The position numbers and the translations under genes were made by a program. 64,000 bases of DNA. Source: Telopea speciosissima. Taxonomy: Eukaryota; Streptophyta; Magnoliopsida; Proteales; Proteaceae. Shown here piece by piece: positions 49,701 to 62,150 of this stretch. The stretch lies in NCBI RefSeq assembly GCF_018873765.1, contig NC_057920.1, positions 16,071,307 through 16,135,306 of the forward strand. The letters are read 5' to 3'. The notes beneath the pieces were generated by a model. It was not told the origin of the DNA, made no database searches, and saw nothing but the letters and a program-made list of their open reading frames with translations. Numbering within the stretch: the first letter of the stretch is position 1; each line of letters begins with the position of its first letter.

Positions 49701-52700
49701 ATACTTTGCCTTCCACTACTTTATTTTATAGCCTAGGGCATAAAATAGTCTGTAGAACTTTACATCTCTTGTTTTTACTTCCAATGAAACAAACTCTATA
49801 ATAATACATTTTACTTATTTTTTAATACTCGCCTGTTTCATATAAAAAACAAATGGAGCCGTAAAAGAAATAGAAAACAACTGATGCAACAATGTCTAAG
49901 ATCTTGTGAGATTTCGAGAGAGATGGAAAGGGAGAAAAAACTTAGGCAAAGATCTAGAACTAGCTCCAGCTAATTCTACTTAAGTGACCCCGAAATTCCA
50001 GAAAGTGAAGAATATAGACAATCTAGTGAATTTCATATACAGAATATTTACAACACGAGAGATGAAACAGAAAAGAGGATGAAAGGCCCAGATGCCTTTC
50101 CAGATATACCAGATATATTTAGACAACCAATTAACTTATTGACCTTAATGTAGAAATTTGAAGCCAAAGAAAATAAAAGAAGTTAACTGAAAGAAGGTGA
50201 GCAGAACTTGAACTGAAAACTTTTACAGTGCTATACAGGGCTTCAAGGGAAGGAGTGAAGGACCATACACAGTCCAGAGTCCAGACACTGAGAAATAACT
50301 CTAGGTTTACAACAATGGTGCCCAAGGTAGACGTGGTAGTAACTTAGTTATTAACCAGATGGTGCCTAACTCTGCATCTCGAAGGTTTAGCCAATAGAGA
50401 GATCATAGAAACCATCAGCCTCAAAAGCCATTGTACAGGTAAAATATCAGACTACAATTCTGAGTGAAAATTTACCTCTAGCAAGTCCTTCTCAAGGCGT
50501 TCTTTCAACTGTTGCATTGATGCTGTGCCCCCAGCAAGCTATTTAAATGAGAATGGAAGAAACAAGTAAGATCAAGTCATTGCTACGAGCTAAAACTGAC
50601 TCAAGATCAATTTATTTTGATAAAATTTATAATTTTAGTCGTGTAATAAGCCTCATTCACAGAACTTAAGCACATGTAGTTTATGTACCCAATCAACCAA
50701 AACCTGTATTGAGTTTTCTGCCAAAATGTTAATGTCACTATTCTGCCAGCATGAGAAAAGATATTGGCATAAACGTTGGTTTATCGCTCTTTCATAAATT
50801 CAGTGGCTTCTAATGGAGCTGGGAACACTGCCTCAAATAGAAACTTAAAGATCGGGTTCCTACTCTACCTGCTAGTAAGTAGTAATATGGACTGAGTCTT
50901 CAAACAAACAACCAATAGAATAATTAACAACCAGCTCACCCTATCCAATAGATCAATAGAAATAACGAAAGCACAACCTACTATGATTTCTAAACATTAA
51001 GACTTTCACTAATCAAAGGACTATAAACTAAAATCATATTAAGACCAAAAGGGGCCCGCAGCTGGGATTAAAAAACCCAGTATATTTCCAATCAGTTTGG
51101 CTTAGTCTGTATCAACATGTGGTCACAGCTGGGCTGGTTCAAGCACTGTTCAGGCCTCTTTTTGGTTTTGGGCTGACCATGTGTTATATCACTTCAGCTA
51201 GAAGATAAAAACACCAAATTTTTTCTCAAGTCAAACCCTGTTCTTCCATAGGTCAGATGATTAGAATGGAGAACCAAAGACCAGCGCTGGAATCTGCTAG
51301 AAAAACCTACGGTATGGAAAAAACAATGATAGCTCATGAGGTCCAACCATTAACAGCTTGATCAGTTGATTTGTACAGAGTTTTCCTTTAGAACTCTATA
51401 AAGTTTTGTCTAAATGAAATGCCTTCAGCTAAAAAGTTTAAACTGTGCCGACAGATGTCTAAGAGAGATAAGAAATTAACTTACCAGTATACTGCTAAAT
51501 AGTTCCCTTCGGATGTCCACATCACATTTATTTATGCTCTCAACAACCTATGCACAAATTCCAAACAAGATGTGACCAAAACAGTTTGAGAAAAACAATT
51601 TATTCAAGATAAAAAATAAATAAATAATTATAGTATGAGTCATTGCTTAGAGGAACGGTATAAGGTTCAGGCTGTCAGGGCAAATGCCCAGGTTCGAGTA
51701 TTGAGGGTGGCCACTTTGCGCAAAAAAGCCAAAGTTTAGGACCGACTCCAAACTCACCACTCCCAGGATCCCGCATAGGCGGGACCAGCACTGGGTAATG
51801 GCCCTTTAGTATGAGCAAGATCCTGTAGAAATGCATGACAAGACAAAATGCAATTTACCATCTGGGGAAGACCGCGAACAGGAGCAGAGTCTGAAAAACT
51901 CTCCATACCGGGAATTGTCTGGTAATAAAGATAAAAATAAGTATAGGTGAAAAGTAAACAACTAAGTTAAAAGAAAAGTCAAACTATCAGCATTAAAACG
52001 AATAGTTCAGGAATCGACCAACTAAAACAATTTTTTAGACTGACATGGGAAATCCATTCCCCAGCACTATCAACCTTTAAAACAAAATTAACACAAACCC
52101 AAGAGAACACATTGACATGATTAACTATGGAAGGTTGACTTGAACACAAACTAATTATTAACAGGTTGTACCAGGGTTGGGATAAATGACATGATGAGTA
52201 AACAAATCATGTTTTGGTAGCAAATTTGGTTCAACAGGAATCTGACATGAGGCAAGATGACCAGTTGCCAACTCTACTCCTAAGCACCCTATTGCATTAG
52301 TGAGAAGACAGTGGCTCTTGAACCTATACTTATGATGCATTTGGTTACGATTTTATAATTACTGATACTCATTGTGATCACAACCTAATAGCTTTCATAC
52401 ATGGTAACCAATGCGGATGTTGATTTCTAGCTGACGACTGTAACCTAAATGAAATCCCTCAAATAAGTGATGAAGATGCCAAACAGGGAAGATTGAATAA
52501 TTCATAGCTTTTGATTAATACTCAGGTATAAGTAACCCTCACTCTAAGAAAAATTTTAAGTACCGTCCACAATACGGAACCAATTTCCAATGATTATATA
52601 GAATCTCTCAGCTTCCACCTTCCACCAACCTCAAGTTTGACCAAGCAGATTGACCACAACATTTAAAGAGACTTAAGAGCACCAAGTTTGGCAGAAAATT

Positions 52701-55700
52701 GATTACAGAAAACCCAAATTTTGGAATAGAACACATGCATGCAATACTTTGCAACATGAAGTGCCAATTGAAGTGTTTGGGCATAAACAGAAGCATTATA
52801 GATTTATAGTTGCCTACTTCTGTCCCTACAATTCCCAAACCTCCAGACAATTCTGACAAATAAAAATAAAAAGAATGCAGAAACCTAACAAGCCCAAAAT
52901 CAGTTCACCGACCTGAACTAAGGATGGAGTGAACAAAACATCTGGAATCTTGAATCTATCAGCTCCAACTTCTATTGTCCTGAATAAAAAATGAGATACA
53001 TGAAGTGATGTAAACCAGAATGCATCAAAGCCCTTGTATCATTTTCAGCGATTTCAAGCAAAGAAAAAGAGGTCTATTGAAATCTGATGTACAACAGAAA
53101 TTGGAAAGATTGCGGAGATTTATGAGTCCCGATTAATGGGAGCATAGTTGTCAAGGCGGCTAGGCAACCCCAAGATGGTGTATGGGTGCCTAGGAGACAA
53201 GGCGCTCGACTAGGTGTCGCCTAGGCAAGCATTATATGTAGTATTTATGCCATAGACATAATTATGTTAGTAATGCAATATGATCAATTTAATGTAAATG
53301 TATCCATAGTTGTCATGGAGTCCAGGCGACCCAAAGCGTTGGAGAGGGGCAAAACTCAAGGCGACACCAATTAGGTGACCTAGGCATCCAAGGCACCCGC
53401 CTAGGCGCCCAAGGTGCCAAGACGCCTAGGCGACGCATTGACAACTATGTTTATGTATCAGTGAAATATGCTAGTAATGACCCAATATGAGAAAACCAAT
53501 ACATAATAAATGTAGGATATAATATAAGCATATTCATCAAAAAGAATAATATAAAGCAATAAACTAAGAGCATAATAGCATATGATTAAGAAACAGAATT
53601 ATAGAACATGTAACTGTGAAAGTATGATTCCATGTGTCACGTATGCTTCATAATCTTGTACACAAATCAATAATAGGGTTAGAATTAGAACCCATTACCT
53701 ATAACATAACCAAAAAAAACACACACACCATACAATATGGCGTCCACCATGCACAAGACATCCAAAGCGATGGCTAGATTCTCAGTTATGGAGTAAGTCT
53801 ACTTGGGGAAGTTAGCTTAACAACTGCAGAATCGATGGACAGAATGGGGGGTTTAAACCAATGATCAATTAAAGCTCTAACAGTTGAATAACCGGTAACA
53901 ATAAGTATGAACAGAATAGCCAAAACAGATTCAACAACCTGATGATTTAACAAATCCTAGTTGCAACAGGATTTCTAGTATTAATTGGAAAATTCAGATT
54001 TTGAAACTATCGAAAGATTCAGAACTAATAACAGAACAAAGAACTGAAATCAAAGATCAATTTTTGAACAAAGGATTTGGAGAAATCCAAGTTGAAGTAG
54101 GAAAATAGATTTCCAAGGGAAAGGATTTTGGGTTTTTGAAGCTATAGCTGAAACTAAATAAAAAGAAAAGATAAAAAGGTCATGGTCAGGAATCACCACC
54201 TGATCTGCAGGGCTGGAATCACCACCAACAACCCAGCCTTGGAATCCATACCAGGGACCCTACTGAATCACCACAGAACCAAAGGCAAAAGCCAACTTAT
54301 ATTCATCACATTTGTGTATAAAGGTGTAGCCCCTTACAAACTTATATAGAAGACTCAAAATCAGACTCAAAATCAGAAAAGTATAGGCCTAAACTGGGTA
54401 ACCTAAACTAACTTGGAAACTGAAATACTAAAGGAGACCGAAATAAGGCTGGACTCTTCGAGACCTATTCTAGCCTAACTAAAATACTTGATAACGGGGC
54501 CTTGACATTGCCCTTCTGCGGCCTTCCTCCTCTGCGTAGGCTGGTTGCCGCCCTCTTTCCCCCCCCCCTCCCCTCTCTCTCTCTCTCTCTCTCCTCCCTT
54601 CTTCCTCTTCTTTCTTGTATATTGGTTCTCTTTCCCTGCCCTCATTTGGGATTCGGTAATATATTCATTTACCAAAAAAAAAAATACTTGATAACAAATA
54701 AAATAAAGAAATATTACTTTAACTAGACTAACAAATAAAATAAATATCATACTGATTCCTTCTACCCATATTTTAGGCCCATTAAAGTGGGACTACTACA
54801 ATAAAAACCCATTGCGATAAAATAAAGAAATATTACTTTAACTAGACTAACAAATGAAATGAATATCATATTGATTCCTTCTACCCATATTTTAGGCCCA
54901 TTAAAGTGGACTAATACAATAAAAACCCATTGAACCAAGGCCCAACATGGATAGAACCAAACCCAAGGCTTATTTCCACTATAATAAGCCCATTTTCGCT
55001 GATATATCTGCATCAAAGGCAGTTGCCTTTTCCGTATCAAATAAGGTGTGTTGTCGCCTTGGACCCTAGACTGTGCCTGGATGCCTAGGCAAACACCTTG
55101 ACAACTATGAATGGGAGAAAATCAGCTCAGCCTTTTGTGACATCAATGGATGATTGAGACCTAAAGAAATATTAATCACTAAAAGGGAATGGTATTCTAA
55201 GTAGCAGCAAATGAGCTGTTCATCACTTTTATTCGGACTGACTTTGGGTAATCAAAACATGTCCTTTTTGCTTGATTTTGGCTCTGTTTGGAAGCGCTAT
55301 CGATTTACCATCCAATGAGACAGAGATCATGCAATTCCAACTCATACTCTCATAGTGGAGAAGTTATGACTAATTTACTGAAGGAGTGTCAATATCTGAT
55401 GCGATTCTATTTTTGGCATGTTTATTTAATTGAGCAAGGTTATTTTAGTCTTTACATTATTTATTGCAGGGATCAATATTAGAAAGTACTTTAGGACAGT
55501 TTTACGATCGGCTATGATGTATGGGGCAGAATGCTGAGCAGTTAAGAAGTGTCATATTGAGAAGCTTTGTGTAGCAAAGATGAGGATGTTAAGATGGATG
55601 TGCGGAAAAACTAGGAAGGATAATGTAAGGAATGAGCTTATTAAAGCGGACTTGGGCGTCGCCCCGATCAATGACGAGCTCGAGAGAGTCGTATGAGGTG

Positions 55701-56668
55701 ATATGGTCACGTCCAACGGAGGCCTAGGGACGCCCCAGTAAGGAGGAGTGATATGATCCCGATTGAAGCTAAAAGAGCTAAGGAGAGGCCTAAAATGACC
55801 ATAGGAGAAGTTGTGAGGAAGGACATGCATAGTCTAGGCATTGCACCAAGAATGACCTCAGATAGAACCTATTGGAGGGCAAGGATCCATGTAGCAGACC
55901 CCATTTAATTGAGATTTTCCTGACTTTGTGGGCTGTGCCTCTTTCCTCTTACTTTCATCTTTCATTTTTCATTTATTTGCCATCTTGCATTTGTCGTTTT
56001 CCGTTTTTCATCTCTCATCTCATTTCTCATCCCTTGTTTTCCATCTTTTTTTTTAGACCTCAGCTTTACCTACTTTGTTTTGTTTGGATCCATGTAACCG
56101 ACCCCATTAAGTTGGGATAAGGCTGTGTTTGTTGTTGTCGTTGTTGTTATCAATATTAGAAAGTGCATTACATAAGACTAGAGGGTTCCAGATAAATTCT
56201 TTGTAGTGCTTTTCTTGTATAGGCATTGTAAAGGCCACAAGCCTGCATAGTGCGTAGTCATTGTTATTTTAATATTTTTGCAGAGATTTTTCTCCCTCAG
56301 TTCCTCCCACCATCGAATTAGGTTTCGAAATGGGTACTACATTGTTGATTTGATGCCGAAATGTTCCTGGTTTGCTTTTCAATTCTGCCTAATAGGCTTA
56401 TCCTTTTTGAATCAAGAACAAAACAAACAGCAAACTAAATTAAACAATCACCAAAAAGAAACAGAAATCACGACCATTCAACAGCAGTCTGCCAAGGGCA
56501 CTATTATAAAGATAGAACACTCGACAATATTTAGAGAGTAGAACTTGATAATTCTAAGAGTCATACAGTACAATAATTACTACAATCTCAAAATGGACCT
56601 TGAAGTAGGAACTTACTGTCCATCTGGAAGCTCATACGGTGTTGTTGGGACGTTAGCATATGCACTTT
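46764..56668 (-). CDS. ARP4: Actin-related protein 4 (3' part, eight exons)
   Basis: The minus-strand coding exons, 5' to 3', are 56617-56668, 52913-52979, 51859-51918, 51485-51547, 50476-50538, 49294-49358, 47364-47432 and 46764-46809 (stop TAG). All seven introns are GT-AG and the phases join without a break, giving the last 160 residues of a family about 440 aa long. Seen: [99 protein letters not shown] and the end RKCP. This matches plant ARP4 (BAF53 relative), a nuclear actin-like subunit of the SWR1, INO80, NuA4 and SWI/SNF chromatin complexes. One change stands out: VLAIGN where Arabidopsis has VLASGN. The N-terminal two-thirds lies past the right edge, behind an intron longer than 7.3 kb. 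Confidence 0.95.
48120..48365. mobile_element. CGAAATTTCGG-type repeat inside an ARP4 intron
   Basis: Repeated words TTTCGTTTCG, GACCGAAATTTCC, CGAAATATTCGAGATTTCG and GACGAAATGAG are characteristic of a small plant repeat with inverted parts. Ends are not clear. Confidence 0.45.
49650..49860. mobile_element. MITE with GGCTCCATTTGTTT ends
   Basis: GGCTCCATTTGTTTC at the left and AAACAAATGGAGCC at the right. An internal CCAATGAAACAAACTCT recalls the terminus. It lies in the ARP4 intron 49359-50475. No clean TSD. Confidence 0.6.
51640..51806 (+). mobile_element. tRNA-derived SINE (family S2), with 9-bp TSD
   Basis: B-box-like CCCAGGTTCGAGTATTGAGG, then TTTGCGCAAAAAAGCCAAAG, AGGACCGACTCCAAACTCAC, GGATCCCGCATAGGCGGGAC and CAGCACTGGGTAATGGCCC. 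TAGTATGAG flanks both sides (51631-51639, 51807-51815). It sits in an ARP4 intron, antisense to the gene. A partner copy is at 61997-62150. Confidence 0.8.
54496..54680 (+). mobile_element. 185-bp poly(A) retroposon with 15-bp TSD
   Basis: AAAATACTTGATAAC occurs at 54481-54495 and again at 54681-54695. The sequence between starts GGGGCCTTGACATTGCCC, contains a (CT)n tract and ends TTCATTTACC followed by an A run. This is a SINE or a strongly 5'-truncated L1-type insertion; no tRNA-like boxes are evident. Confidence 0.8.
54700..54925. repeat. Tandem duplication of about 112 bp
   Basis: AAATAAAATAAAGAAATATT, ACTTTAACTAGACTAACAAA, TGATTCCTTCTACCCATATT and TTAGGCCCATTAAAGTGG recur in order in two adjacent copies (beginning ~54704 and ~54816). 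Confidence 0.8.
55488..56148 (+). mobile_element. 5'-truncated RTE-clade LINE with 16-bp TSD
   Basis: The 3' end of an RTE LINE: a broken frame reads [40 protein letters not shown] and [18 protein letters not shown], the region after the reverse transcriptase, followed by stops and frameshifts. The tail is CCCATTAAGTTGGGATAAGG and then TTG-type repeats (GTTGTTGTCGTTGTTGTT). ATCAATATTAGAAAGT flanks both ends (55472-55487, 56149-56164). Dead copy inside an ARP4 intron. Confidence 0.88.
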
Positions 56669-57094
56669 CTGTAAAGAACAGGCTAAAAAATTAAAATTCA
56701 TACTTCATAATGGAGAAGACAAGGTTTTCCTTAGTATACAGTAGAGAAATGCAGCATGAATATATTTATTTGAGAAAAAAAATTTATTTGAGCAACACAC
56801 TAATAGAAGTCAGGTGTATGATCTTTTGTTAACTTGAATACCATTTGGTATACCAATACATAGTCAATGCAATGTCTACGTATTAGAAACTCTCAACTGA
56901 ATTCTGCTGTTCGGATGGCACAAAAACTCATTAAAGCACACATAATTTCCAAACACAGTTTTGACGACTTTGCGAATAGCTGGCTTTTGCAGTTGTGTAT
57001 GTACAGTCAATAATATGATTATTATCATTTGTAACGTAATAAGAGACACCAGAAACTAAGAATTGACAACCCAAAATAATTCCCCTCACCCAAA

Positions 57095-57560
57095 TTGGCA
57101 CACCTTTTTGATAATTCAAATACAACCACTGATGCAGGAGCACTTCCTTGGATCAACATACCCAAAAAAAGGAAAGATTTGGAAGGAAAAACAAAAAAAG
57201 TAAACCTGTTTGGTAGCCAGACCAAGATGAACCAAGTCCAACTATGGTTTTGGTTCAGTAGGACATTTACGGGTATATTTATTTATTTGGGGTTATCTTG
57301 TAATCTTTTATTTTATTCTGTTTTATTTTGAGTTAGCTGCGTAGAAGATTAGATCAGTTATTTTTTTCAGTTTCCTGAGCAAGTTTCTATTTTGAGTTGC
57401 ATTTCTTCATATTTATATGCAAGAAACCCACCGTTTGGAATAGAGAATGAAGAATAAAATTGATTTTTTGTTATAGTTTGCCTGTGTTACCAGAGCCAAG
57501 TGGTTGCTCCTGGTTCGTCCCTCCTCCCCTGCGAAATCACTCCTTTCTGGTAAGCTTCAG
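57095..57560 (+). mobile_element. Possible LTR fragment (Copia-like)
   Basis: TTTTGAGTTGCATTTCTTCA, TATATGCAAGAAACCCACCG, AGAATGAAGAATAAAATTGA and TTGCCTGTGTTACCAGAGCC resemble the transcribed end of plant Copia LTRs. Ends and TSD were not found; low certainty. Confidence 0.3.
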
Positions 57561-58160
57561 CTTTCCTGTTCTTCCTCCTAATTCTTCTTTACTTTAACTG
57601 CTCCTCTCTTCTTCTGTTTCTGTTCGCCTGTATCCTTTCTGTGGCCAGCATTACCCACAACCAGACTCTAGATTTTGTATGTAAGATTCCCTACCTAGGG
57701 CAACTCAGACTCTAGGTCCCTGCCCCTCATTAGCTCCTCTATCGTGAGTTACAAATCTATAACGAGAACACAAACAGGAACTTCCGCCCCAACCTGAGTT
57801 CAGAATATTTTGCTAAATCTTAAATTGGTGTTTCCGCTGGATCTTGTCATAAGGTTGAAGAAGACTTGGTGACGATAAATTAACTGTCACCATATCCCCC
57901 ACTTTCCCAAAATACACCTCTTCATCTTAAATCTTGTCCCTATCCTTATGTTATGTTAATGCCTAGTCCACCCTTCTCTTCAAATATTAATTCCTCGTGT
58001 CCTAGTTCATAGTTATCTACCAAGCAACCATTTTAAGATTCTGTTTATTCAGAAATCTGTCATTCCCCTTTAAAGCTTGGAATCTTGATGATTGGGTGGG
58101 CCCATAAGTGATCCAAATAAGGGTTCTCGGTCTCCGGATTGCGTCAACCATATATCGAGA

Positions 58161-58222
58161 GCAACAACAACTCAGCCTTATCCCAACTAAATGTGGTCGG
58201 CTACATGGATCCTTGCAAAGAC
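58161..58222 (-). mobile_element. Short second RTE LINE 3' end
   Basis: GCAACAACAACTCAGCCTTA then CCCAACTAAATGTGGTCGGC is the minus-strand RTE tail (AAGGCTGAGTTGTTGTTGC). It lies 36 bases from the tail of the longer copy. Confidence 0.6.
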
Positions 58223-58257
58223 AAAAGATTAATAAAAATAGTAGAAAGAAAAAGAAC

Positions 58258-59198
58258 ATAACAACAATAACAACAACTCAGCATTACTCCAACTAAATGG
58301 CGTCGGCTACATGGATCTTTGCCCTTCAATCAGCTGTATTCGAGGTCATACTTGAAACAAGACCTAAGCTATGCGTGTCTTTCCTCACCACTTATCCTAG
58401 GGTAATTTTAGGCCTGCAGCTCTTTTAGTATATTCAATCTGAATCAAGTCACTCCTCCGAACTGTAGCATCCGAAGGCCTCTGTTGAACATGGCCATGCC
58501 ACCTCAGACAAGTTTCTCATAGCTTATCTTGAATCGGAGCAACTCCTAAATCAACTCTAACATGATCATTCCTTTTTTTTATCCTTCCTAGTTTTGCCAT
58601 ACATCCATCTCAACATACGCATCTCCGCTACACTTGGCTTATCTATATGACGTTTCTTAACTCCCTAACATTCCACACCATACATCATAGCTAGTCGCAT
58701 GACTGTCCTATAAAATTTTCCTTTAAGCTTTAAAGGAATACGTCAATCACACAACATTCCGAATGCACCTCTCCACTTCATCCATCCTACTTTAATTCTC
58801 TAAGCAACATCATCTTCTATATCACTATCCTTACTGATGAATCTCAAATACCTAAAATAATCACTTTGTGGAATCTCCCTCTCATCAATTTTCACCCCCT
58901 CATTATCCGTCCTAGAGTTACTAAAGTTATACACCATATACTTCGTTTTTGTTCTACTTATCATGAAAACTTTTGCTTCCAAGGTTGATCTCCATAACTC
59001 CAACTTCGTGTTAATTCCTACTTTTGTCTCATTCACCAAAACAATGTCATCAGCAAAAAGCCTCATCTTGGATGTCCCTGGTTCACAAATCCATGATAAG
59101 TGCAGACAAATAAAGGCTTACGCTGACCCTTGATGTAGCCCAATTGTAATTGGGAATTCACTACTTTGACCCTCCACGGTTTTTACACTAGTCACCAT
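58258..59198 (-). pseudogene. RTE-clade LINE fragment, reverse transcriptase remnant
   Basis: On the minus strand from the high end: VTSVKTVEGQSSEFPIT, GLHQGSA then stop, LFADDIVLVNETKVGINTKL (the FADD catalytic box is intact), TKTKYMVYNFS and FRYLRFISKDSDI, then a degraded tail region ending in CAA/TTG repeats at 58258. It is 5'-truncated, with several stops and frameshifts. It is inserted against repeat copy A at 59199, inside the large ARP4 intron and in the same orientation as the gene. Confidence 0.85.
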
Positions 59199-60531
59199 AA
59201 TGTAGTCCTAGAATAGGAGATAATCCTACTAAGAGCCAAGTGAAATCAGGTTCTGATCAAGTCTGCTGTTTGGGGTAGATTTGGGGTTGTTTAGGGCAAA
59301 TCTAGGGTTTAGGCTAGGGTTATGGATGAAAGTAATATATGGTAATGATCAGCAGGTCTAGGGAATTATTTTGATATAAAAAAAATAAGATTTGATTAGG
59401 TTTTATAATTCTGCAGATTTAGGGTTAGGGTTTCAGGTTTTAGAAATTAAGAAAAATTACCAAAACTAGGGTACGAGTGGGATCTAAGGGCTGGTCTTGG
59501 GATCGAGTTTACCAAACAAGGAGGGGAAGATTCGATCCAAATATGGGAGGGTTTTGATGGTTAGAAGTACTGATTCTGGGTTTTTAGGTTTATGGGGGAT
59601 GAGGGAATTCTAGGGTTTTGAACTAGGGATGGAGACAGCAGTCAGGATCGAGTGGAGGGGTTAATGTAGTGATGCTGTATCTGAAGTTTGAAGGGATTTG
59701 GGTGATAGGATATGGCTGGACTGAATTTAGAACACTAGGGTTTATGAAATTAAAATAGAAAATAAAGGGGGAATTGATTGGAAAGGAGAATGAATAGAAA
59801 AAACAGAATTTAAAGTTCAAACTCACTACTGGAATCCACCGGCAGCAGCTTGAAGGATGAAGGGTGAAACCACCTTCAGAGGGAGATCCTCCCAGCCATC
59901 ACGGCGTAAGGAGTCGCAGGAATCCACCCACCCTTTCCACCTTGAAATCCACAAGGATGCACACTCACAAGGAGCAGAACTGCAGCAGCAGTCGGCTAGC
60001 AGCAGAAAACAGTCTTTTAATTCAAATTTCAATGTGTGGGAGCCTCCCACGATTTTTACTTTTATAATAAAGGGCCAATGGCCAAATCCTAGTACAAATT
60101 AAAGTCTCCTCCTTCTAAAATCGTGGAAGGGAGAGATTTAATCTAACTTAACTAATTTAAAACAGTAAATTGACTAAGATACCCCTACTAACTTAAAATA
60201 AAATAATCTCACTTAAAACAACTAATTTAAAAGAAGATTCCATACTAGCCAATAGGATATAAGGGCCTATTAACCAATAGGAACACTTCACTTAAATTAA
60301 ACCAATTGAACCAATTGGATGCAACCAATTTTAAACCGGTTCAATCTAAAAACATAAAAGTAACTAAGTATTAGGCTAATCCCGTATGCAACCTATATAC
60401 CCCTAGTTTAGGCTCATTAAAGTGGCCTATTACATAGAAAACCTATGGGATCAAAGGCCCAACATACATATAACCCAACCCTAGACTTATTTCTCAAGAA
60501 ATAAGCCCATTTCGGTGATGAATCTGCATCA
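59199..60531. repeat. Dispersed 1.3-kb repeat, copy A (LTR-like)
   Basis: From TAATGTAGTCCTAG to TCTGCATCA. Shares with copy B, in order: ATGGTTAGAAGTACTGATTC, GGAATCCACCGGCAG, GGAGTCGCAGGAATCCACCC, CTTGAAATCCACAAGGATGC, AATTTCAATGTG, and AAGAAGATTCCATACTAGCC-type text. The right terminal 170 bp, ending GCCCATTTCGGTGATGAATC, also resembles 54880-55015. Ends TG..CA are possible, so it may be an LTR, but no primer-binding site or polyprotein is visible. Confidence 0.6.
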
Positions 60532-61996
60532 CACCACATCATAATACATATCTTTAATTACGTCCACATATTTACTCAATCAAGAGCATGTTGAACAATA
60601 CAAAAATGACTAACACCACATGTCCAATAAAATGAGCATTCATCACGCCATAAATAAGGTACACATATCCGTACAGTATCGTCCAGATATTGGTATCGGT
60701 CATGGCCGATACCGATTTTAATGTAATACTAGGATTCAAATACACAAATACGACCCTAAATTACAATAGGACAACTCATACTAATGGCATTACAGCCTTC
60801 TACCAATTTCCAGCAACAGGCAATGACAGGAACACTTATAGGTGCACAGCAAGGTATTGTAATTATTCCAACTTCCAACAATATCTAATAATGGTCTAGG
60901 ATGATTCCAATCACAATAGGACTAAACAGCAACAGTTTAAGATCTACCACAGAGTAGGGAAACAGGTTAAGAAGCTAGGAATCAACAGTCATCAGAAATA
61001 GCAACCAAAGTGCTTGACTGGACCTTATGTTCCAATCGAGTGGAGATCTAATAGGGTTGACTAACCCCTCAAAAACACAGCCAAAATTAATGGCTAGATG
61101 TTGAAATAACAATAAGTCTCAGAATTAGTAACTAAGGTCCAAAATTAATAACTAACTGGTATAGACCAATCTAGTAACTGGATCAGCCTCAAATTACCAT
61201 CGAAGGAAGGATTTGAAGACTGTACTTTGCTGTCAAAATATGGGCTCTAGTTGATGGATGGACCTCCACTTCAAAGGTCTTGAAGCTTTCACCAAGAAAC
61301 ACCAGTGAGGCTGAACAGCAGGGTAACCCTTTGTCCTATCCAGCCAACAACTGATGAAGCAGCAGTAAGCACTCTTCCAGCAGCAGCAAGGAACCTTCGA
61401 TTGTGTCTCAGTTGTGAAAAAGAATCTAAGCACAATAAGGAGAAACAGGGGTATTGATACAAGAGAATAGGAGAAGGCTAGGATAGTGATTTGAGTCTCT
61501 CACTTGCACCTAGGCATCTCACCTCAAGGCCTCTCATCGTCACCTCACTGTTTCACAAGCCCATTAGCAAAGCCATAAACTCAACTTCGTTAAAATCTTG
61601 AGAACTCCTTAAGTCCAGTACATACAGATTGGCAGTAGCCATATCTAAGGAAATAACAGAAATAGAAATAACAAAATTAGAGAGTACCTTACAATGCCAA
61701 TATTGGGACTTGTACAGCAAGAAAACTCAATGGCAACTAAAAATCCTAGCTTTTAACACAAAATAAAAAGTCGTTAAAACAAAATATTAGAATAAGATAT
61801 CAGCTATAGATCCCCACGATCTGGTTCTGAGTGAACCAGAAAACACCCAGCCGCATGGCTGGCCCAGCCCAAGGTTGGTGGCTTAAAGGCCCACAAACCT
61901 GGTCCACCTAATTGGTGTCATGGATCTGGCCCCTTAGGTTCATGTGGCCATATTTCTGGCCCAGAAACCTGTCTACATCAGATTCCTAAAACCGTG
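60532..61996. other. Interior of the large ARP4 intron, no gene seen
   Basis: A TATCGG-type palindrome (GGTATCGGTCATGGCCGATACC-like, ~60691-60713) is the only clear structure. No ARP4 exon was found here. Confidence 0.4.
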
Positions 61997-62150
61997 GACA
62001 TTACCCAGTGCTGGTCCCGCCTATGTGGGGTCCTGGGAGGGGTGAGTTTGTAGTCGGTCCTAACCTTTGGCATTTTTGCACAAAATGGCTGCCCTCATTA
62101 TTTGAACCCGGGCATTTGCTCTGGCAGCCAAAACAGTTTACCATTTTGAA
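61997..62150 (-). mobile_element. SINE family S2, copy in minus orientation
   Basis: Reverse complement of the 51640 copy: ACATTACCCAGTGCTGGTCC, CGCCTATGTGGGGTCCTGGG, GTGAGTTTGTAGTCGGTCCT, ATTTGAACCCGGGCATTTGC (B box). No TSD was found. Confidence 0.75.

Larger units (their letters stand above)
53143..55109. mobile_element. 1.97-kb hAT-like element with nested insertions
   Basis: Starts CATAGTTGTCAAGGCGG and ends CACCTTGACAACTATG. The 8-bp TSD AATGGGAG is identical on both sides (53135-53142, 55110-55117). Inside are a second short copy of the same family (~53309-53450), a piece matching the interior of 32035-32348 on the other strand, a repeat with the TCTGCATCA terminus (to 55015), a tandem duplication (~54700-54925) and the retroposon at 54496-54680. 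It lies in the 3.6-kb ARP4 intron. No transposase frame. Confidence 0.7.
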
